Shown here one piece after another: positions 6,817-9,936 of a DNA stretch of 9,936 bases (its first letter is position 1; each line of letters starts with the position of its first letter). The DNA comes from Acidiferrobacteraceae bacterium (GTDB lineage: Bacteria > Pseudomonadota > Gammaproteobacteria > Arenicellales > UBA868), in the NCBI GenBank assembly GCA_002731295.1, contig PCBE01000116.1, forward strand, positions 1 through 9,936. The letters run 5' to 3'. The translations under genes and the position numbers were made by a program. A model generated the notes under the pieces. It was not told where the DNA came from and made no database searches. It saw only the letters and a program-made list of their open reading frames with translations.

Positions 6817-7927
6817 TCCGCAGATCGGTGTCGGCCAGTACATCGGTGCCAGAAAAGAGGCACTAGACACGCCGGTACTGCTGGTGGACCTGGATGTCCT
6901 TGAACGGAACATCCTAAAAATGCGCAAAACAATTATTGGTGAGGCCGGCGTCGGTTGGCGACCGCACACCAAGGCCATGAAGAACCCTGATCTCGCCCGG
7001 TTGTGTCTTGACGCGGGTGCTCACGGTGTAACGTGCGCCAAACTGAGTGAGGCCGAAGTGATGGCCGATGGTGGGATCAGGGATATTCTGGTTGCCAACG
7101 AGATAGTTGGAGCGAAGAAAATCGCTCGCCTTGTCAACTTGTGTAAACGGGCAGATGTCATGGTCTGTGTGGATCATGTGGACAATGCTCAGCAGATCGA
7201 CAGGGCGGCTCGTGCCGCTGGTGTACGACCCCGGGTGCTGGTTGAAGTCGATGTGGGCATGGGCCGGGCAGGTGTACAGCCCGGCGCGGCTGCAGTCGCA
7301 CTGGCAAGCGAGGTTTCAAAGCTTGGAAATATCCGGTTTGCCGGACTTCAAACCTGGGAGTCGCACACCCTGGAAATTTCGGACAGTGTGGAAAAAAAGC
7401 GCGAGGTGCTAGCCGCACTGTCACAGTTGAACGACACAGCCGAGCGCATCCGAAGCGAGGGGTTGCCTGTCGACATCCTGAGTTGCGGGGGCAGCGGCAC
7501 CTACTGGATCAGCGCGTTTGCGCCGGGAATCACTGAGATCGAAGCTGGTGGAGGAATCTATGGTTGTGTCCGTTATCGCAAGAGTTTCGGTGTGCAGGTC
7601 GAACCGGCCCTGACAGTACTGTCGACGGTGACCAGTCGCCCCGCTGCAGATCGAATCATCTGTGATGCCGGTTTCAAGGCGGCCGGTAAGGGAGCGCCAG
7701 ACCCTGAACTGGTGGGAATTGCGATACCGCACTCAGTCAGGTTCTCCGCCGAGCACGGTGTTATCACCTTGGCACAAGAAGTGCTGCAACCCCGGGTCGG
7801 TGACACCATTGAATTTGTGCCGGGCTATTCTGATGCGGTGATATTTCTTCACGATTGTCTCTACGCTGTCCGTGACGGCTTTGTCGAAACGGTATGGCCG
7901 ATAATCGGCCGGGGTAAGTTGCAGTAA
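6809..7927 (+). CDS. DSD1-family PLP enzyme (D-threonine aldolase / D-serine dehydratase-like)
   Basis: A 372-residue protein with an alanine-racemase-type N-terminal PLP barrel and a C-terminal metal-binding domain. Relatives cleave or dehydrate D-beta-hydroxy amino acids (D-threonine, 3-hydroxy-D-aspartate, D-serine). TPVLLVDLDVLERNI (21-35) opens the barrel; RPHTKAMKNP (51-60) carries the PLP lysine, Lys55. The C-terminal domain ends with HDCLYAVRDG and VWPIIGRGK. Where relatives usually have a PGHCDPT-like metal site, this protein reads PGYSDAV (338-344): the ligand His is Tyr340, while Asp342 is kept. The ATG at 6809 is chosen because homology starts within 20 residues of it and it overlaps the upstream stop by 8 bases. 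The open frame extends upstream to 6650, but that part is antisense-like to nothing and lies wholly inside the flavoprotein gene. Reaction: aldolase, dehydratase or racemase, unresolved. Confidence 0.85.
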   Translation: MADPQIGVGQYIGARKEALDTPVLLVDLDVLERNILKMRKTIIGEAGVGWRPHTKAMKNPDLARLCLDAGAHGVTCAKLSEAEVMADGGIRDILVANEIVGAKKIARLVNLCKRADVMVCVDHVDNAQQIDRAARAAGVRPRVLVEVDVGMGRAGVQPGAAAVALASEVSKLGNIRFAGLQTWESHTLEISDSVEKKREVLAALSQLNDTAERIRSEGLPVDILSCGGSGTYWISAFAPGITEIEAGGGIYGCVRYRKSFGVQVEPALTVLSTVTSRPAADRIICDAGFKAAGKGAPDPELVGIAIPHSVRFSAEHGVITLAQEVLQPRVGDTIEFVPGYSDAVIFLHDCLYAVRDGFVETVWPIIGRGKLQ

Positions 7928-7947
7928 ACGGCAGGGGCTAACGGGTA

Positions 7948-7971
7948 GAAGCGCTCAGGACAAGCCGCTTC
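7948..7971. terminator. Possible bidirectional terminator hairpin between convergent genes
   Basis: GAAGCG (7948-7953) and CGCTTC (7966-7971) form a 6-base stem with a 12-base loop in the 85-base gap between the converging PLP-enzyme and amidohydrolase genes. A modestly T-rich stretch follows on the plus strand (about 7972-7989), without a clean T-run. The position is right for a shared terminator, but the stem is short, so this is a weak call. Confidence 0.3.
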
Positions 7972-8012
7972 GTTTCACCGATTATTGTTACCATGGAATG
8001 GAACTGTTCGGT

Positions 8013-8921
8013 TTACAGGCCCAACCGGTACACCCGCGCAGCGGTATCGTGGAAGAGCATTCTTTTTTCGTCGAGTGAAAAGTCCGCGACCATTTTCTTG
8101 TAGGCACGGTAGAGATCATCAAACGGTATCCGAAGGCCGGCAACCGGAAAGTTGCTTGCAAACATGCAGCGGTTTGGTCCGAACAGTTCGATAGCTTCCA
8201 GTACAATCGCACAGTTTTCCTCATACCGCCAGGGATCGTTCTTTAATCCCAGTTCTGACAGTTTGACCACGGTGTTTGGCTCATTCGCCATTGCCTGCAT
8301 GGCATCACGCCACAGGGTCATGCCGGGTTTGCTGCGGTCCCAGGGGAAACCGGTGTGGTTGATGATGACTGTTGTCCGGGGAATCAATCGGGTGATTTCC
8401 ACGGCCTCTTTGAGATGCCATACGGGTACTCTCAGGTCGTAGCTCAGGTCATATTTTTCGAGCAGTCCCAGGCCGCGACGCCATAGCGGGTCACCCATGG
8501 TGCCGGGCGCATCAGGGGATATTGTGCCGGGCGCATTCCCTGTTCTGGGTTTTGAACGGATACCGCGCACCATGGGTCGTTCTGCCTGTTGTGCAATGAT
8601 GTCTTCTGCCTCGGGCGTGTCAAACCAGGCATGGGCGACGATCGCAGTGGGCATACCGTGCACTCCAGCAATCTGTTCGAGCCAGAGCGTTTCACCGACC
8701 TGGTCGGTGCGTTCACGTTCGGCCTCGCAGTGCACAGTGGCAATGATGTTGTGCCCAGACGAATCTCTGCGGTAGTCGTGAGGGAGGTAATTACACCGCA
8801 GGGCAGAATAATCGCCCAGGAAAAAGTCCGGTTCAGGCGGGCCTGCTAAGAATGGATAATAGCCCTGATCAAGATCCCACAGATGATGGTGAGCATCAAT
8901 GATCTCAAAATCTTCAGCCAT
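8013..8921 (-). CDS. COG3618-type amidohydrolase (TIM-barrel, PDC-lactonase-like)
   Basis: A 302-residue cytoplasmic TIM-barrel hydrolase of the amidohydrolase-2 group, whose relatives open lactones such as 2-pyrone-4,6-dicarboxylate or hydrolyse amides. The strand-1 motif IDAHHHLWD (8-16) supplies the HxH pair (His11, His13), INHTGFPWD (187-195) the later His189, and CMFASNFPV (252-260) the last strand. In LigI-type lactonases that last strand has an Asp (SDWP); here it is Asn257, a variant I believe is common in one COG3618 branch. The start is fixed by the HxH motif lying 10 residues from the ATG. The ribosome site is poor, and the gene begins 30 bases after the dioxygenase stop, so it probably depends on that gene for transcription. 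Likely role: hydrolysis of a lactone, lactam or amide intermediate of the same pathway. The substrate is unknown. Confidence 0.85.
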   Translation of the reverse strand: MAEDFEIIDAHHHLWDLDQGYYPFLAGPPEPDFFLGDYSALRCNYLPHDYRRDSSGHNIIATVHCEAERERTDQVGETLWLEQIAGVHGMPTAIVAHAWFDTPEAEDIIAQQAERPMVRGIRSKPRTGNAPGTISPDAPGTMGDPLWRRGLGLLEKYDLSYDLRVPVWHLKEAVEITRLIPRTTVIINHTGFPWDRSKPGMTLWRDAMQAMANEPNTVVKLSELGLKNDPWRYEENCAIVLEAIELFGPNRCMFASNFPVAGLRIPFDDLYRAYKKMVADFSLDEKRMLFHDTAARVYRLGL

Positions 8922-8951
8922 TGCGGAATATTCGAACGCCTGACGATGTGG

Positions 8952-9821
8952 TCAACGGTGTACAGGTGAGTCACCAGATACTGTTGCGCGGAGCATCACA
9001 CGTCGGTATCGAGCGGAATCGTAGGACCCTACCGAGTGCATGGTGCACCGGTTGTCCCACATGATTACATCATTCTGTGTCCAGCGATGTTCGTAGACAA
9101 ATCGGTTTTGGGTTGCAAATTCATAGATTTCTTCGAGGATCGGACGGCTTTCTTCAGCAGACAGGCCGACGATCTCGGAGATGGTATGCGGGCTCACATA
9201 CAGTGCGGTGCGTCCGGTCACAGGGTGTGACCGGGTCATGGGGTGCTCCTGTACCAGGTCCTCATGCTGTTCGAACGAATGTGCTTTTTCACCGAACACC
9301 AGGGTCTGTATGTAGTCATAGCTGTGCACCGCACAGTGAGTGTCGACCAGCGCCTTAAGATGCCGGGGAAGGGCTTCATAGGCCGTGTGTAAATTGCAGA
9401 AATAGGTCTCTCCGCCTTCAGGCGGCACTTCGGCGGCACGCAGCAGAGAGCCCAGGCTCGGGATCGCCCGGAATGAACTGTCGGTATGCCAGATGCGCGT
9501 GCCGGTCAGGTACTTGGCCTTGTAGCTGTCCACCGAAAAGATCTGGCCATCCTCGTTCACGTTTGAGACGCGGTAGATCTCCTGCTGTACTGACGAGCGG
9601 TGCTCTTTGGATGGGTGAATTTCGAGTTTACCGAAAAGGCCACTGAACCCCACTTGTTCGGCTTCCGTAATGTCTTGATCCGGGAACAGTAGCAGGTGAT
9701 GATCCAGAAGCGCTTGCTGGATAATCTGGAAATGGTTCGGGTTAATATCACCTTTCAGGCGCGTACCGCGCACGCGGGCACCCAGTGGTGCATTCAAAGG
9801 CGTGATTTCAAGTGGCATCAT
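8952..9821 (-). CDS. TauD/TfdA-family Fe(II)/2-oxoglutarate-dependent dioxygenase
   Basis: A 289-residue enzyme of the TauD/TfdA family, which couples 2-oxoglutarate decarboxylation to hydroxylation of a substrate, often one that then falls apart. The facial triad is intact: His112 and Asp114 (IWHTDSSF, 110-117) and His262 (CTMHSVGSYD). Arg273 or Arg274 (RYRRVMLR) should bind the 2-oxoglutarate carboxylate. ITPLNAPLGARVRG (6-19) is the usual family N-terminus and the length is normal. Two adjacent ATGs (9821 and 9818) are possible starts; the AAAGGA ribosome site is 4 bases from the first and 7 from the second, which favours 9818. It leads a minus-strand pair with the amidohydrolase. It may supply the step lost with the broken dioxygenase at 4316-4722, but the surviving ends of that gene look like a different branch (inference). 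Taurine, 2,4-D-like ethers or sulfonates are possible substrates by family only. Confidence 0.9.
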   Translation of the reverse strand: MMPLEITPLNAPLGARVRGTRLKGDINPNHFQIIQQALLDHHLLLFPDQDITEAEQVGFSGLFGKLEIHPSKEHRSSVQQEIYRVSNVNEDGQIFSVDSYKAKYLTGTRIWHTDSSFRAIPSLGSLLRAAEVPPEGGETYFCNLHTAYEALPRHLKALVDTHCAVHSYDYIQTLVFGEKAHSFEQHEDLVQEHPMTRSHPVTGRTALYVSPHTISEIVGLSAEESRPILEEIYEFATQNRFVYEHRWTQNDVIMWDNRCTMHSVGSYDSARYRRVMLRATVSGDSPVHR

Positions 9822-9875
9822 GTGGTCCTTTGATCAGATAGTGTGGCCGCTAGCAGCCGCCAAGAGCCTGATGTC

Positions 9876-9928
9876 ATTATAGGAGAATTTTCAGCAAATG
9901 AGCATCATTCAGCGGGCGCAATTCTCCT
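9876..9928 (-). promoter_or_regulatory. Candidate promoter and operator upstream of the TauD-like gene
   Basis: On the minus strand a perfect TATAAT lies at 9881-9876, which would start transcription near 9869 and give a leader of about 50 bases. No good -35 is seen 16-18 bases upstream (only about 3 of 6 matches). An inverted repeat, AGGAGAATT at 9881-9889 and AATTCTCCT at 9920-9928 (39 bases centre to centre), sits directly upstream of and touching the -10. This arrangement suits an activator or repressor site, and the missing -35 would fit activator dependence (inference). Confidence 0.4.
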
Positions 9929-9930
9929 GA
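9898..9930 (+). other. Possible leader ORF (10 codons) ending in a TGATG stop-start overlap
   Basis: On the plus strand AGGAG at 9881-9885 stands 12 bases before an ATG at 9898; the complement to 16S rRNA extends weakly to 9889. The frame reads MSIIQRAQFS and stops at TGA 9928-9930, which overlaps an ATG at 9930-9932 continuing past the window. The sequence covering the stop (9920-9928) is complementary to the ribosome-site region (9881-9889), so the RNA could fold to hide it. This may equally be chance within a divergent promoter region. Confidence 0.2.
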
Positions 9931-9936
9931 TGCCTT

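Noticed and set aside
9867..9932. CCTGATG direct repeat (9867-9873 and 9926-9932) as an attachment site or insertion footprint
   Set aside because: Only 7 bases long, with no integrase, transposase or terminal repeats nearby; most likely chance.

Overview
The window suggests a Gram-negative, probably proteobacterial (gammaproteobacterial or similar environmental) genome of moderate GC. This rests only on gene style: tight spacing, short overlaps and the protein families present; no RNA or marker gene fixes the taxon. The window is a catabolic gene neighbourhood with no tRNA, rRNA, CRISPR array or insertion sequence that I could recognise.

Left block (1-1189, minus strand): an intradiol ring-cleavage dioxygenase of hydroxyquinol 1,2-dioxygenase type, followed by a RutE-like flavin nitroreductase that runs off the left edge. 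This block is visibly AT-richer than the rest. A 257-base divergent intergenic region (1190-1446) carries a perfect TTTGGG-A-CCCAAA palindrome and short repeats, and looks like a shared control region.

Central block (1447-7927, plus strand), apparently one operon: an AMP-forming acyl-CoA ligase; a GcvT/DmdA-like folate-dependent methyltransferase; a broken TauD/TfdA-type dioxygenase gene whose catalytic middle is gone; a trimethylamine-dehydrogenase-like iron-sulfur flavoprotein; and an alanine-racemase-fold PLP enzyme of the D-threonine aldolase/D-serine dehydratase (DSD1) family, which overlaps the preceding gene by 8 bases.

Right block (8013-9821, minus strand, convergent): an intact TauD/TfdA-type 2-oxoglutarate dioxygenase followed by a COG3618-type amidohydrolase. 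The promoter side of the dioxygenase (9822-9936) has a good -10 box and a 9-base inverted repeat. On the opposite strand, that repeat embraces a possible short leader ORF for a gene beyond the window.

Taken together (inference), the central and right genes look like a pathway for an N-methylated or otherwise methylated amino compound. The TMADH-like enzyme would oxidatively remove a methyl or amine group, the GcvT/DmdA-like enzyme would move a one-carbon unit to tetrahydrofolate, the dioxygenase would hydroxylate, the PLP enzyme would act on a D-configured or beta-hydroxy amino acid, and the ligase would activate the resulting acid as a CoA ester. The substrate cannot be read from the sequence. 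I do not recognise this gene combination as a named pathway.
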